Origin: Pyxicephalus adspersus
Taxonomy: Eukaryota > Chordata > Amphibia > Anura > Pyxicephalidae
Assembly (NCBI RefSeq): GCF_032062135.1
Contig: NC_092859.1
Coordinates: 125,706,115 to 125,770,114 of the forward strand
DNA length: 64,000 nucleotides
Direction of reading: 5' to 3'
Below are positions 49,638-62,304 of the stretch, piece after piece. The notes under the pieces were generated by a model. The model was not told the origin of the DNA and did no database searches. It was given only the letters and a program-made list of their open reading frames with translations. Both the position numbers and the translations under genes were made by a program. Positions within the stretch are counted from its first letter, which is position 1. Each line of letters opens with the position of its first letter.

Positions 49638-50293
49638 TTAACCTCCTGGGTGGTTCATTTCTGTCCAGATTTATATGCCAAAAAGCCTATATTTTTTACA
49701 GTAAAATATATTAGTATGAATATATTAAAGTTTGAAACACAAAATCATGTCAAAGTAATAAATTAAATAAATAAAAAAAATGTAATTAATTTTTAAAATA
49801 AATTAAAAATAAATAAATATTATACTCATACTATCATATTTTACTGTAAAATAATTTTTTTATGAAAGACAATGTACTGCTTTTACACATATAAATCCAA
49901 TGAATTGCATTCAATACAGTTATTTTGTATTGCATGCTATAGAATAGATAGGAGTTATTTGAGTGGAGTCAGGAGTCATTTGAGGAACTTTTAAGTATAA
50001 AGGCAGTCAGGAGCAGATGGTTAGAAAAATTCAATACTTACATTTTTTTTAGTTTTTTTAATTATTTTGTATTGACAGCAATACAAATAGATTTGAAATT
50101 CCCGCCGCGCCCCAACGCAACGGCCGCACACACCGACATCACCAGGAACTCCCGGTGACTCATGCAGAGGACACTGGCCGGAGGAAGCAAAAGGACAGAG
50201 ATTGTGAAGGAGGACTCTGGCGGATCAGAAAAGGTTGTATTTAATATTGAATTTCACTGTTTTAGCTACCACGAGTGTGACTCAGGAGGTTAA
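49638..50293. mobile_element. piggyBac-like MITE with TTAA flanks, family F
   Basis: TTAA at 49638-49641 and 50290-50293 flanks a 648-bp body whose ends, CCTCCTGGGTGGT and accacgagtgtgactcaggagg, are inverted (CCTCCTGRGT). TTAA target duplication is typical of piggyBac elements. The interior is AT-rich on the left and has a GC-rich block (50100-50170) near the right. No transposase frame. Confidence 0.75.
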
Positions 50294-51241
50294 AATTGAT
50301 AGTTGAGACAATCGTCTCTTATATATTGTCTGTATAAGGAAACTATGAGAATAGCCATGGTCTGTATGCATTCTCCATCTGTTTTGTTTCCAGGATATGC
50401 TCTGCCTTAACATTTCTTTTAGACATAGTCATACAAAGATATTGAATAACATGCTTATATAGTAAGGTTGTAAATGGTCTGGAAGTAAAGGCTTTTTTTT
50501 TTTTTAATCAATAGTTAATGACAAAGTTTGCTTCCCATCCTTTCCCAGAAAACTGTGTGCTTGAAATATACATTCATTATTCATGTGACTTTCCTGGAAA
50601 AATATCTCTACCGTCAATAGAGAGTTTGCTTTTGTTTAATTCATACATGCCCCCACCTTAACAACAAACAAAAACGGCACAGTATAAAGTACTTTTACAT
50701 AATCCAATCTAAATAAATATTACCTACATGTCAGTGACTTTATTAAGGCAGTCTAACTGCCACAAATATTTGCTGTCTTCATGAGACAATCTCCTATACA
50801 CATGTACTATAAATGAATCCAGATGTATTAATATACATTAAGCAGTGAGACCTAGTTTTACCTTGAAAACAAACAAAGACAGAGACAGAGAAAGAATAAA
50901 ATGTAAATTTCTTTTGTTAAGCACGCTGCATTGGCATATAGAAGATCAGTAATTTGGACTGGCAGGCGGTGGTGGTAATGGGGAACATACACGAGACATA
51001 TATTTTTGTACATCATTTTTATTGTGGAGAATAACAGTAGCACAACTAAACTCCTTTATGGTCCAGCTGTGAACCAGGTAGGTAGACTGATAAGGAAAAA
51101 GTAATATAACACTGACACACCAAATTATTAAATACAATACAATACTACAGCCAAAAAATCATTGATTTTAACTGTGGGGGACTGTTGGACCAGAAGGAGA
51201 GGTTGACAATGAGAAATGAGAAAAGAGAAAGCATTTTAAAT

Positions 51242-51345
51242 GTTAACTCAGTCAGGAGTCATTTGAGGATCTTTAAAGTATAAAGGCAGTCAGGAGCAGA
51301 TGGTTAGAAAAATTCAATAATTACATTTTTTTAGTTCTTTTAATT
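51242..51345. repeat. Second copy of an internal segment of the 49.6 kb MITE
   Basis: agtcaggagtcatttgagga, then aagtataaaggcagtcagga and gcagatggttagaaaaattc repeat 49968-50060 in direct orientation with few differences. Neither TTAA terminus was found around this copy. Confidence 0.8.
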
Positions 51346-52034
51346 TTCAATTTCATGCCAAAATAAAGCATCAACTAACTTAAGTTGTTTCCTAACTCCT
51401 GATTTCCTTAACACATTTCATATTTAAATTTGAAACACTTGTTATTACTCCTTGATAGAGAGAAGCTACTAGTTCACCTGAACGTACTTAATTTGGGTAC
51501 ATTTTATCTGCATTTATCTATGACTTATGAAATAATTTTGCTGAAAAGTTAGACATCTCAAATATTTAAATAATAAAAATTCTGTTAAAAACATAAAAAA
51601 ATATAAAAATAAATTATACATAGCACATGGGTAAGGTTCGAAAATGAGAATTCTTTATTTTAGCTTTTATCTGTAATATGGTATTGAGGGATTCAAATTA
51701 AGTTAACAAATTCAAGTTTGGTATCCAATTTTTTTAATCCCCAAGTGGTTAAAAATAAAATTTTTGGATTTTTTTTATTAAAATGATTGCCAAAAAAACA
51801 AATGGTCATATAGCATAAAACTGTAATAGTACTTACAGGTTTTTCTCCTTATTTATGAGTGTGTGTGTGTCTGTTGATAAGAAATGTATCTATACTTCAT
51901 AGAGTGCTCTGAGAAAATCACAAATTCTTAGCAAAAGACATTACAACTTACTGTGAAACCAATAGTACAAGAAATGTATTTTTGTAATTGAAGCCAAAAT
52001 CAACAATATCAACATTTATCAGCCATAAAACATG

Positions 52035-52353
52035 GTTTAAACAAGTCACTCTCGTTCAGGGTTTCTCTGAAGTTTGCTAGGGGGTTCCTAAAATTGTGGC
52101 TGATTAACCTCACATTTTATGATGCCAGCATTGTTCTGGCACCAAAACCAAAACATGATGCCAATGATGTTTTCAGGTGTCTTTTAAGTTATTCTAGCCA
52201 CCGCTGTGGGAGAACCCTCATCCACCAGACACCAATTTAAGTGACTTAAATGTTGATGCCCCAACCACTGCTTTTAATAAAGGTAACTAGAGTCCTGAAA
52301 ATTATTTTAAGGGTTTCTCAGGCATAAAAAGGTTGAGAAGGGCTGGTTTAAAC
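52035..52353. mobile_element. Possible hAT-type MITE between GTTTAAAC repeats
   Basis: GTTTAAAC occurs at 52035-52042 and 52346-52353. Near the edges are cagggtttctctgaagttt (from 52057) and aaaggttgagaagggctg (ending 52345), resembling hAT MITE termini. The left terminus sits 14 nt inside the repeat, so the boundary is not clean. Confidence 0.45.
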
Positions 52354-52650
52354 TATACTTTTGCCAATGTAACACTAAAGTGAAATATATACATGCGGAA
52401 GAAGGTGGTTACATTTTTAGAATATTTATAGCAAAGACAAAAAACAGCTTGAATAGCATTTGTCAAAAAATTATGCTTGTGTTTTAAAAGTGTCTATGAC
52501 ATGAGGACAGTTATTGGTGAAAGTGAACGGTTTAAAATGCAGTTTAAATGTGAAATGTAATGCATATCAAAGCTCCTGCATGGTTATATCATACTGTGAG
52601 GAACACAGGGACAACCTCACCAGTATGCTGTTACATCATTGTCCAGTAGA

Positions 52651-52993
52651 GGGGTGGGAAAGGTTTTTGAGGTTAACACGCTGGCCTTTGGAGCAGTAGG
52701 TCACAGGTTCTAATCCCAGGCTGAGACTCTATCTGCATGGAGTTTGTATTTCCTCCCTATATCTGCGTGGGTTTCCTCCGGGTACTCTGGTTTCCTCCCA
52801 CATACCAAAAAACACGCAGTTAAGTTAATCGACTTTTTTCAAAATTTGTCCTTAAACTACGTTAATGGCATATGACTATGGTAGGGACATTAGTTTGTGA
52901 GCTCCTTTGAGGGACAGTTAGTGATATGACTATGGGCTTTATAAAGTGCTGCGTAATATGTAGGCACTATATAAAAAATGGCTAGTAATAATA
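52651..52993 (+). mobile_element. tRNA-derived V-SINE-type SINE
   Basis: The tRNA-like head has a B-box-like ggttctaatccc at 52706. The central domain ctgcatggagtttgtatttc, then ctgcgtgggtttcctccggg and actctggtttcctcccacat matches the conserved core I know from V-SINEs (such as zebrafish DANA). The tail is gtgagctcctttgagggaca ... ggcactatataaaa. Nearly full length. Confidence 0.8.
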
Positions 52994-53879
52994 GGTAGCG
53001 TAGGCTACAGTAAAGGCATAAACCTGCCTGTTTTATCTTACAAGGTTGTTGAATAACAAAATATTGCTAGGTAAAATAGTTTACATGTATGTATTTGAAC
53101 CACATGTTTAGTTGCATGACTGGAGTTCAGCTTTAAACTGCACGAAGAAAAGAGGAGACCTGCTTGTCTATAGCCCAAGTAGAACAATTGGGATAATAGG
53201 AATCGTCAGTAAATCGGCTTCATATATATTGTGCCGTAATTTACAGCAACCATTCTAATAACATTCACTCTGATGGTCAGAACTTGGAAGTCATGCAAAA
53301 AAACATTTCATAGTTGCAATATAGTAATATTATGCAAGAAAGAAGAAATGCAAAAATGTGTGTATTTAAGGAAAGTAATTTTGTTTGTAGAATTACTATA
53401 CCTAACATCCAATCACTGTAACAGTTCTATGTTCAGCTTTTTAGATTCTCCAAAGGTAAAGCAGACTATCTGCAGAGCAATATTGTTTTTGGTTTCCTTT
53501 GCCAATAATAAGCCTGTGTACAGGATTCTGCCAATTTAGTTATAGAACAGCTGGGATGGATATTTTCTCTTGTAGTTGGCACTTATTGAATGTTACTGCA
53601 AAAGACTATATCTGTAAAATCTGCCATCATCATAGGCTCCTTTTCTCTGGTATACTGAGCCTTCACTTAAAGGAAGAAAAACTGGACAGCTTGATAATCC
53701 TGTGCACCTGGAATAAGTTAATTGATGTGTTTTTTTTTTTTATTTCAAGTTTTAAATCATTAGGTGTAAATTAAAGTTAATTTATGGCATTGCTAGAGGT
53801 GGCATTTATGTATTCTTATTAGGTTGTATAATGAACATCGTTACATAAATATAAAATGTTGTATATGACAAAACATGTT

Positions 53880-54000
53880 CCCGTGTGTGACTCTTCTCTC
53901 CTTCCTTTGGGCACTTGAGGTTTCTTCTACATCTCAAAAACATGGTTAATTGATTTCCACCCAAAAACTGGCCTTGGACTATGTCAATAACATAGATCAA
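53880..54000 (+). mobile_element. SINE core fragment (left part of a split SINE)
   Basis: Worn core domain: ggcacttgaggtttcttcta, catctcaaaaacatggttaa, then ccttggactatgtcaataac, parallel to ccttaaactacgttaatggc of the 52.7 kb copy. The tail that should follow appears about 455 nt later at 54455. Confidence 0.6.
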
Positions 54001-54454
54001 ATTATGGAACTGTCAAGGTATATGTGGAGAACCATGGACTGCCTTTTGGTTGCTTAAATATGACCTTTAAGATGAACTACTTCTTATGCCGTTGCCTCTA
54101 CCAAAAACTATGATAAAGCACATAAGAACCTGATTCCCTAATGAGACACCTCATGACAAACTAATTAATCAGTATAAAGTATTGAACATCCCTTGGCCAG
54201 TCTGTAGACCCTAGTCTATCTGTCCTGCTCCACCTGACATGGAGGGGGTACCCGGTAGCCAGGTAAAGTATCTTTCTTAAGACGTTAATTCTGGAGGTAC
54301 TAGTCACATGATTTTTTTTCTGAGAAAGCATATTCTGTGAAACTCATCAAAAGATTAGTGGGACTGAAATGCACTCCTTGTAAGTTCAATGTTTGTTGAA
54401 ACATGTACATTTTTTAAGGCTTTTAATACATTATATTTTTAGTATCTATGGTAT

Positions 54455-54560
54455 CGACATATGACTATGGTAGAGGCATAAAAATGTGAGTTCCTCTATC
54501 AACTTTGTAAAGTGCTGCATGGTATGTCAGAGCTATAAAAATACTACTACTAATAGGAAT
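54455..54560 (+). mobile_element. SINE tail fragment (right part of a split SINE)
   Basis: gacatatgactatggtagag, tgtgagttcctctatcaact, then gtaaagtgctgcatggtatg corresponds to the tail of the 52.7 kb SINE from its catatgactatgg onward. Confidence 0.65.
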
Positions 54561-55574
54561 AACAATATGGGAAAAACATACAGGTAATATCAAGTGGAAA
54601 ATCAGATGGTCGATTTTAATTACTACACGGATAGTTTTACTGATAGTATATCAATAGGTCATTAAGGTTAATTAGTTAGCCATCAAAATCATATGTTGAA
54701 AAGGCAAAACTGAATAAAATGACAGATTTAAAAGTGTCAACATAAAAAAAAATTATTTTTACTGTGTTATAAAATGGGCAATATAATTGGAAATAAACAG
54801 TAAGGCTCCATAGGTGATAAATGGACCCTCTAGGGTTTTCTTGGAAAATCTTTGCTCAGCAGTCTTTTTGTCCTGCTGAAAGACATTTATAGGGATTCAT
54901 GCATGCAATTAAGAAAGCTTTTGTCCTTGCTGCCTTTCAATGTGCTGTCAAAACAGGCTGTTTAGTTTAATATGTATTCTTCAAGTCTTCATAATGATAA
55001 TGTAACGCCAGGAAGGCAGTTCTGACATTTGCACACTGTGTATGTATATTTTATATGAAACAAAAGAAACACTTTGTTTTTGAAAATTATAATAGGGGAT
55101 ACACAGAGCATTATGAACTTGATTTAGAATGTAAGCCCACAAGTAAAGTTCCCAAAAGAAGCATTAGGACAATTGTAATCTTTATTGATGTGTATAAATG
55201 AAGCAAAAAATGTAGTAAGAACTGGGTAGACCTAACTATCTGAACCGTCATCTGAAACATCTCTGACCTTCTCATGTCCTCTGTAAAGCAGTGCAACTCT
55301 TACTGGTTTGTGGCAAAAAACCTCCATATGTGCTGTCCTGCTATACCTGTTCTGAACATGTATACTAAAATACTATAATTATTATTCTCCTTCTCTTCCT
55401 GATATTCAACCATTTTATTATACAATTTATTAAAGGACCAAGCTGCAGTTTGACCTTTTGGTTTTGCTTTGGGCTTTTCTGACCAAATGCTGCTTAAGCA
55501 TGCCTCTTTTTATTTGTGTAGCCTGGTTTATCTTCCAGCAACAGTCCTAATAAATATAGTAGTAATATTGATAT

Positions 55575-56065
55575 TATAACTAGGGATGAGCGAGAATGTC
55601 TCTGGCATTCTCGCAAAAATTTCTTCAAACTTCTGATGGATCTGTGAAAGTTCGGCGAATTGATTTAGCGAAACCATCGAAAGGTTGAGGAAATCATTAC
55701 GATCCCCAGCACTGGAGGTTATTAACCTCTAGTGCCCCGGGATCGCAGTGGATTCTTAGGGCTGCAATCATTCTTGCAGCCCTGGGAATCCTCCTGTTTG
55801 CGATCTCCGGCAGTAGAGGTTAATTAACCTCTAGTGCCGTGGATTGTAATGATTTCCTCGACCTTTCGATGGTTTCACGAAATCTGCAGTTCAGTTTCCA
55901 CAGTCACTGGGCTAATAAGTACAGCCCAGTGACCGTGGGAACTGAACTGCAGATGAACTCTCAATGGAGAAAGCTTTCCTCAGCCAATCAGAGAGCACTA
56001 GAGGTTTTGAATGGGGAGACGTGTCCCCATTTAACTCTAGTGCTCGGGATCGCACACTGAGATGT
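55575..56065. mobile_element. Palindrome-rich interspersed repeat, family D, copy 2
   Basis: Left end aactagggatgagcgagaat matches the reverse of the right end of copy 1. It contains a 31-nt hairpin arm pair (55883-55913 / 55923-55953, 29 of 31 matching), a 36-nt inverted pair (55670-55705 / 55841-55876) and two small aacctctagtgcc palindromes nested between them. No protein frame is credible. Confidence 0.8.
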
Positions 56066-58334
56066 ATAGTTAGTATAGTTAGAATGAGTGAACTATAGTT
56101 AGAATGGGTTAGTTAGTTAGTTAGGTATACTGTAAAATGGAATATCAAGAACATCATGCTGTCCTAATCTCAAGAGGACTATATTTAAAGTCCATTAGTC
56201 CACGCTCAAACCTCTTTTTATTAAAGTACTCTCTAGTTTATTATCCATAGAGAACTTTACTTGTTGTTGTAATGTTGAGGATGTTTCATAGCTTGTCCAC
56301 GACACTTCTATAGCTCTAACGAGAACCTGGAAAATACCCCCAATATTTATATCCACACAGTTAGAACAGACCTAAAAGTGACAAGGCAGGTGGTAATTGT
56401 ATAAAATAGGGAGGCAAAACAAGAAAAAAAGACCCAACAGAGGAAGATAAATTCCACAGGTGAAGACCCCATAAGAAAACTGGACATTTTTTGAGCATAG
56501 TGAGCATAGTGAGAACTTTGAAACAAGCCATTTAGGTCAATTTGGAAAAACTTTCAGTGAACTAGGGGGGGGGCGACTTTCAACACCAACTGTATACCAC
56601 ATATAATACTGTTTTAACATCTCTATCCAGGTGATTCATGTCTTCATTCATTCACATCTTCAGTCCTGTAAATGAAAGGACTACTCGTATGTGGATTTAC
56701 CAACACAAGAAATGGGATTATGCAACTAGAACAGGATGATTCCACAACATTCACAAGATTCGTCCTGTTTTTAGAGAATCTGCATTGGCAGAATACATAG
56801 TGGCTGGATACTGTATATATTGGGGTATTTTCCTGACACATATTAGAGATTAGACTGAAGCGGCTTGGACAAACCACAAAACATCCTCAACATTACATGA
56901 ACACATACAGTGTGATACATACATGAATATGAATAACTACTACTAAATATACCATGACCTAGATGAATGAGAACCTTTACACACTCATATCAAAGCTTTT
57001 CTTTTTCTATGAATAAAATGTATTCTGTGGGTAGAAACACAAATTTGGTTGGTGGCATTTATATATTCCATGATGCCAACATATGATGCACAGTACAACC
57101 TAAAAGCTTCAGCCTAATAAAATTGGCATGTATCAAGAGGTTGATGGAGTATCATGCTATTAACAATCTCAGCTTTCCATGTCACTTACATTCATCTCAG
57201 GTACCCTACAAGGTTATGTGTTGTTTGTTCTAAATTGATGAAAGGTGAAATTGGCTGCCAAGGATCACTGCACCGTGAACATCATCACTGTTGTACTATT
57301 CAATTCAATTAAATAAGCTTGCTAAAAAGTAAGGAACTGAGTCTCTAAAATTCCTTGTTGCTGGGATGTTATTCCTAGTAAATTTTGCAAGCTCCCATAC
57401 TTATATATTTAAAATGTGAACATAAAGTAAACATTTTTATTCCAGAAATGGACTCTGCATACCCACATTTACCTACATAAAAAACACATTTTCATGGGTG
57501 GCATAGATGTCTTCAAAGGCCAAGCTTATGGTTTACTGAAGGTGTCAGACCGGTGTTTAAAAAAATAAATATTAATGGCTTACAAGCTTTTACTGAAATG
57601 TTACATTTGGATAAATATTTTGAGAGTTTGTTCTTGTTTCTAATTATTGAAAGGTTTTAACTAATACATACGTGATAAGAATGCCATCAAATAATTACAA
57701 AATCTGATAATTCAGCATTGTAGGTCAACATAACATAATAAAAATGAATAGTCCAATAAAAAAGGAATCAGTGCTTACACTTGCAACACGCATTAGAAAT
57801 AGGAACCAAAATCAGTCTTAATCTCTTCTGTCTCTGTTATATGGTAATGTGAGTGCCCCATACATTAAGAAGTACAATTGTATCTTATTTTCTGAAATAT
57901 ATAGGCTGCTAACTTCTTTCTGTATATGGAAATTGATAGAATCACTAACCCAGATAAAGTATGCAGCAAGTAAAGTCAGAACTACTAATTTGGATAGCTG
58001 TTCATGATCAGTGAAGCAAAATCCTTTAGGGCACTGGACCATCATGGCAGACAGACAACTAGTAGGAATATCAACAATTACAGCCCACACGTTGCCTTAG
58101 TACCATTTTATTTAAAAATGTATTTCTAAATTATATGGTGGCCAATGAATGTTTTATCAGATTCATCAGACAGAGTACCTGTAGTAGGCAATTGTTCAAT
58201 GTGGTTTATTGCTAGGAGTTTCATGAAGTTCATGCAGTCAAACAGTTATTTTAAGACAAGAGCATGTAAGATCCCCAAAATAAAGTTCTTTGTTCCCTCC
58301 TGCTCTTTGATATACACTACAGTTCCCAAGCCTT

Positions 58335-58795
58335 TGGGGGCTGTGATACTGGGTGGCTTTAGTTGATTAGGTCTGGGTTCAGCAACATTACGTGCCAATA
58401 AAATGAGGTCAGCTGACTACCTGATTAACCAGGTTGGTCCATCAATGGATTTTTCATCCCTGATGGCTGGATTTATTGGGCTCAAATTTTGAAAGATTAG
58501 TTCCGGGAGCTTAGGATAATAGTTTCACACATGGATTGTCCAGACTTTACCACTATTAAGAATCTTTTGAATTACTGTAGAAGACTTTATACAGTGGTCT
58601 GACTCTCCCATTATCAATATCAAAATATAAAATCCTGGGGAAACTCGAATGCAACTCAGGATGGAAATAAATGTTGTGACATTGCATAATGATACAACAA
58701 CAAATGGTATTGTCATCAAAGGTAAAAGTTGTATAGGTAAAGTATTAGGGTGTGTGACTTTTTTTGGCCAGAGTGTGTATATATTGGCATATCAA
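58335..58795 (+). pseudogene. 3' half of a Tc1/mariner-like transposon (family 3), dead
   Basis: Reads as the C-terminal part of a Tc1-like transposase gene: tactgggtggctttagttga, ttcagcaacattacgtgcca, ataaaatgaggtcagctgac, ggatttttcatccctgatgg, acacatggattgtccagact, ggtctgactctcccattatc, aggatggaaataaatgttgt. The right terminus is gggtgtgtgactttttttgg-ccagagtgtgtatat. Small deletions and stops break the frame, and the 5' half is absent. Confidence 0.8.
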
Positions 58796-61418
58796 AATAA
58801 GTTCATAAGCAGGATTACAGGTGAAAAAGCAATTCTCGCTTCCTTAGAAGCTACTTAGAATAAGTAGCATCACTTGCTTATGTGTTGATTCAATGAACCT
58901 ATGTTATGATCAGTTGGGATTCAGACTGTCTAGGGCTTCAACAGGGAGTAATAACAAGCACTTCTGATTAACATAAGCACTTCCTATTTTACATAGTGAT
59001 TTTCTCACTTGTCTCATGGAGGTAATAACCTCGCATTACTTCTTTGGCATGTCAGCCATATCATAAGTTAACACTGCAGTGAGAGTTATATCAGGTTAGA
59101 CGAATATTATCTGTTGAAGCCCACTGTCTTCAGGCACAGTACTGTCTGATTATGGCTATTCCTAAAGCTAAAGCCCAATGTCAGTTCCATTCCACCCCTT
59201 CCTGCACTCCTACACACAATAAAATAAAAAAGTGCATATGCTTTAAATCTTGATGTACACCATATGGTCACAGGGAAAGTGTTCTCCATCTACAGATTTG
59301 AGGGCTTTACAAACTTTAAGGCCTCAATAACACATCGTAACATTAGTAGGTACAGTACACTTTAAGCCCGATGTGCATCAAGAGGCTAAGTAAGGGTTCA
59401 ATGAAGTTGAATGATGCTGGGATGAATGAGGAGGGCAGAGAGAAAGTACCAGGGCATGAACTTGTATTGCATAAACAACTTTATTTGCAGGAATCAAAAA
59501 TGTTATTCAATTAAAATAGTTAATTATGGAGTTGGTCTTAAAAAGATATGAGCTATAGGGTTCTATATCTAATATGAATATAAATGCATGCTATAAATAT
59601 TAAAGTCTATGTAAAGTCCACAACACATTAACATGCGTCTGGTTTGAGGCATGGAAGCAGATTTATTCTAATGTGGTTATCATGGATCATTGCCTCCTTT
59701 ATGCTTCCTGGAGACATACAGAAAGTTGTGCCAACCCACTGTATAGAAGGGAATGTACCCCCTTCCACAGTTATATTATGGCTCTGGCCACATGCTTCTC
59801 CTGTAATCCTACCCAGCAGAAGAGCCTTGTGAAAAAGGTGCTTATGGTCACACGGCCCCCATAGTAAAATGATATAGAAGTATTGTGGCACCGTGTACAA
59901 TAAATTAAACATATCATGTAAAATAAGTGTTTTGGGATAGAATTCCTGTTAATTTCAGACTTCACATAGGCTTTGCCCCTTAATTAGTGTTTTTTTGATA
60001 TTAATACAAATGGTGACAATGAAGTATAAATAGGCAGACTGAGAAAAATACCAAGAAGCTGTCAAAAAAATCAAAGTTTATCGAAATAAGCAGATTGCAC
60101 TGATGGAAAATAATGGCTTGCACCAGGATGAAGGTTTATGATTGTTTATAGCTGTTTTTGATTGCAGTAGATTATGTTTATCTTGGCTGCAATTTCAAGT
60201 GGAAAAAATGTCTAGCGTTTATGTATTAATAGACAAAATTCCTGGGAATCAATAACACCCATAAAAATGTTGGGATACTAATTTTAACTTGATCTCTACA
60301 TTCCTTTTTTTTAGCATTTCTAAATAAAACATGAAACTGCAAAACATTTGTTTTTATATTTTTTACCAAAGCTGAGGATTCTGCATACAACTAATTCCAT
60401 TTCTGCTGCTTTTACAAATGTAGTCCATTAAATGAGAAGATTCCAAAGAGCGAGACTATTCAGTGCAACAGTCCCAGGTCTATCAATTAATTATTAGTAT
60501 ACCAGAAATGTTATCTTCCTTATAAATGGACCTGCATCACTGCTCTACAAAACTATGTTGCAATGTCTCAATAATTCCGAATCTATCTATGAAAAGTACT
60601 CTATAATTAATGATTGGACACAATTATTTCTTACTTTGTTGGTAGGAATATCATTTTGTTACTGTTAAATTTTTTTGATGAGTAGCAAATTGTTTAAGAA
60701 ATAGAATACACTGCATTTCTTATAATATACTTTCGTTTTGGCCCTTCTAAATACACTTCTGCCTTTTCCAACACTGTACATTTATTTCCCTGTAGTGCTA
60801 GTGTTCTTCTACCAAGAGCAATTACTTGCATGTAAGAAGCCTTAAGATTGATGATTGGAGCAGCTCCATTTTCAGGACTGGCAGTTGCTAATCCCATCTA
60901 GATTTTAAACCAATTGAAATAAAAAGTACATTGGTTAACATGCCTCTTCTAACTCCAGAGGGTCAGAAAACACACAAGAAAACAATACGCGCTGGGGCCC
61001 TTAAGGATGAATATTATATTGTTACACTCTCTCAATATACTGTACACTCAAGAGTAATTCCCTTTTTTTCCTTTAACAGACAGACTTTCATTGTTTGATA
61101 GCTCTCTGAAGTCCTTTTTAACACACTAGAAAAATAAAAAGGAAATTGAATGTAATTTGTATTGTCACTGCCAAATCTTTCCAGACAAGAAATCCAAGGA
61201 GAGATGGATGCATTGGTGAAAAGGCAGCCCAGAGATTGGGCTATTTAGCTAGCAGCTGTTCTTGCCCTAAACCTTGCCTCCATGCTATACCAAATCCAAG
61301 TAACATGATCACATTCTAATCTCTTTGCATTGTAGTCAACATAAAGATGTTATAAGGAAAGGTAGAAACAATATAGTGTGTGGCTAAAGGTATAAAATGG
61401 GGCCCTAGGAAATTAGGG

Positions 61419-62304
61419 NNNNNNNNNNNNNNNNNNNNNNNNNNNNNNNNNNNNNNNNNNNNNNNNNNNNNNNNNNNNNNNNNNNNNNNNNNNNNNNNNN
61501 NNNNNNNNNNNNNNNNNNNNNNNNNNNNNNNNNNNNNNNNNNNNNNNNNNNNNNNNNNNNNNNNNNNNNNNNNNNNNNNNNNNNNNNNNNNNNNNNNNNN
61601 NNNNNNNNNNNNNNNNNNNNNNNNNNNNNNNNNNNNNNNNNNNNNNNNNNNNNNNNNNNNNNNNNNNNNNNNNNNNNNNNNNNNNNNNNNNNNNNNNNNN
61701 NNNNNNNNNNNNNNNNNNNNNNNNNNNNNNNNNNNNNNNNNNNNNNNNNNNNNNNNNNNNNNNNNNNNNNNNNNNNNNNNNNNNNNNNNNNNNNNNNNNN
61801 NNNNNNNNNNNNNNNNNNNNNNNNNNNNNNNNNNNNNNNNNNNNNNNNNNNNNNNNNNNNNNNNNNNNNNNNNNNNNNNNNNNNNNNNNNNNNNNNNNNN
61901 NNNNNNNNNNNNNNNNNNNNNNNNNNNNNNNNNNNNNNNNNNNNNNNNNNNNNNNNNNNNNNNNNNNNNNNNNNNNNNNNNNNNNNNNNNNNNNNNNNNN
62001 NNNNNNNNNNNNNNNNNNNNNNNNNNNNNNNNNNNNNNNNNNNNNNNNNNNNNNNNNNNNNNNNNNNNNNNNNNNNNNNNNNNNNNNNNNNNNNNNNNNN
62101 NNNNNNNNNNNNNNNNNNNNNNNNNNNNNNNNNNNNNNNNNNNNNNNNNNNNNNNNNNNNNNNNNNNNNNNNNNNNNNNNNNNNNNNNNNNNNNNNNNNN
62201 NNNNNNNNNNNNNNNNNNNNNNNNNNNNNNNNNNNNNNNNNNNNNNNNNNNNNNNNNNNNNNNNNNNNNNNNNNNNNNNNNNNNNNNNNNNNNNNNNNNN
62301 NNNN
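61419..62304. other. Assembly gap (N), 886 bases
   Basis: Unbroken N run. The three long frames called across it are artefacts of N. LIPC exon 2 could lie here. Confidence 1.

Larger units (their letters stand above)
44349..61418 (-). other. LIPC: LIPC upstream sequence, presumably intron; repeat-rich
   Basis: About 17 kb without a recognised exon on either strand. It contains MITE family C copy 4, the piggyBac-like MITE, SINEs, palindrome-rich family D copy 2 and a Tc1-like 3' half. The stretches 45,700-48,900, 56,100-58,100 and 58,900-61,400 hold nothing I can name. Confidence 0.6.

Noticed and set aside
52700..52720. tRNA-like B box suggesting a tRNA gene
   Set aside because: No cloverleaf. 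It is the head of a SINE whose core and tail follow.
57818..58090. 90-codon - strand frame with hydrophobic stretches
   Set aside because: No signal peptide, aquaporin (AQP9) or lipase motif, and no convincing splice edges.
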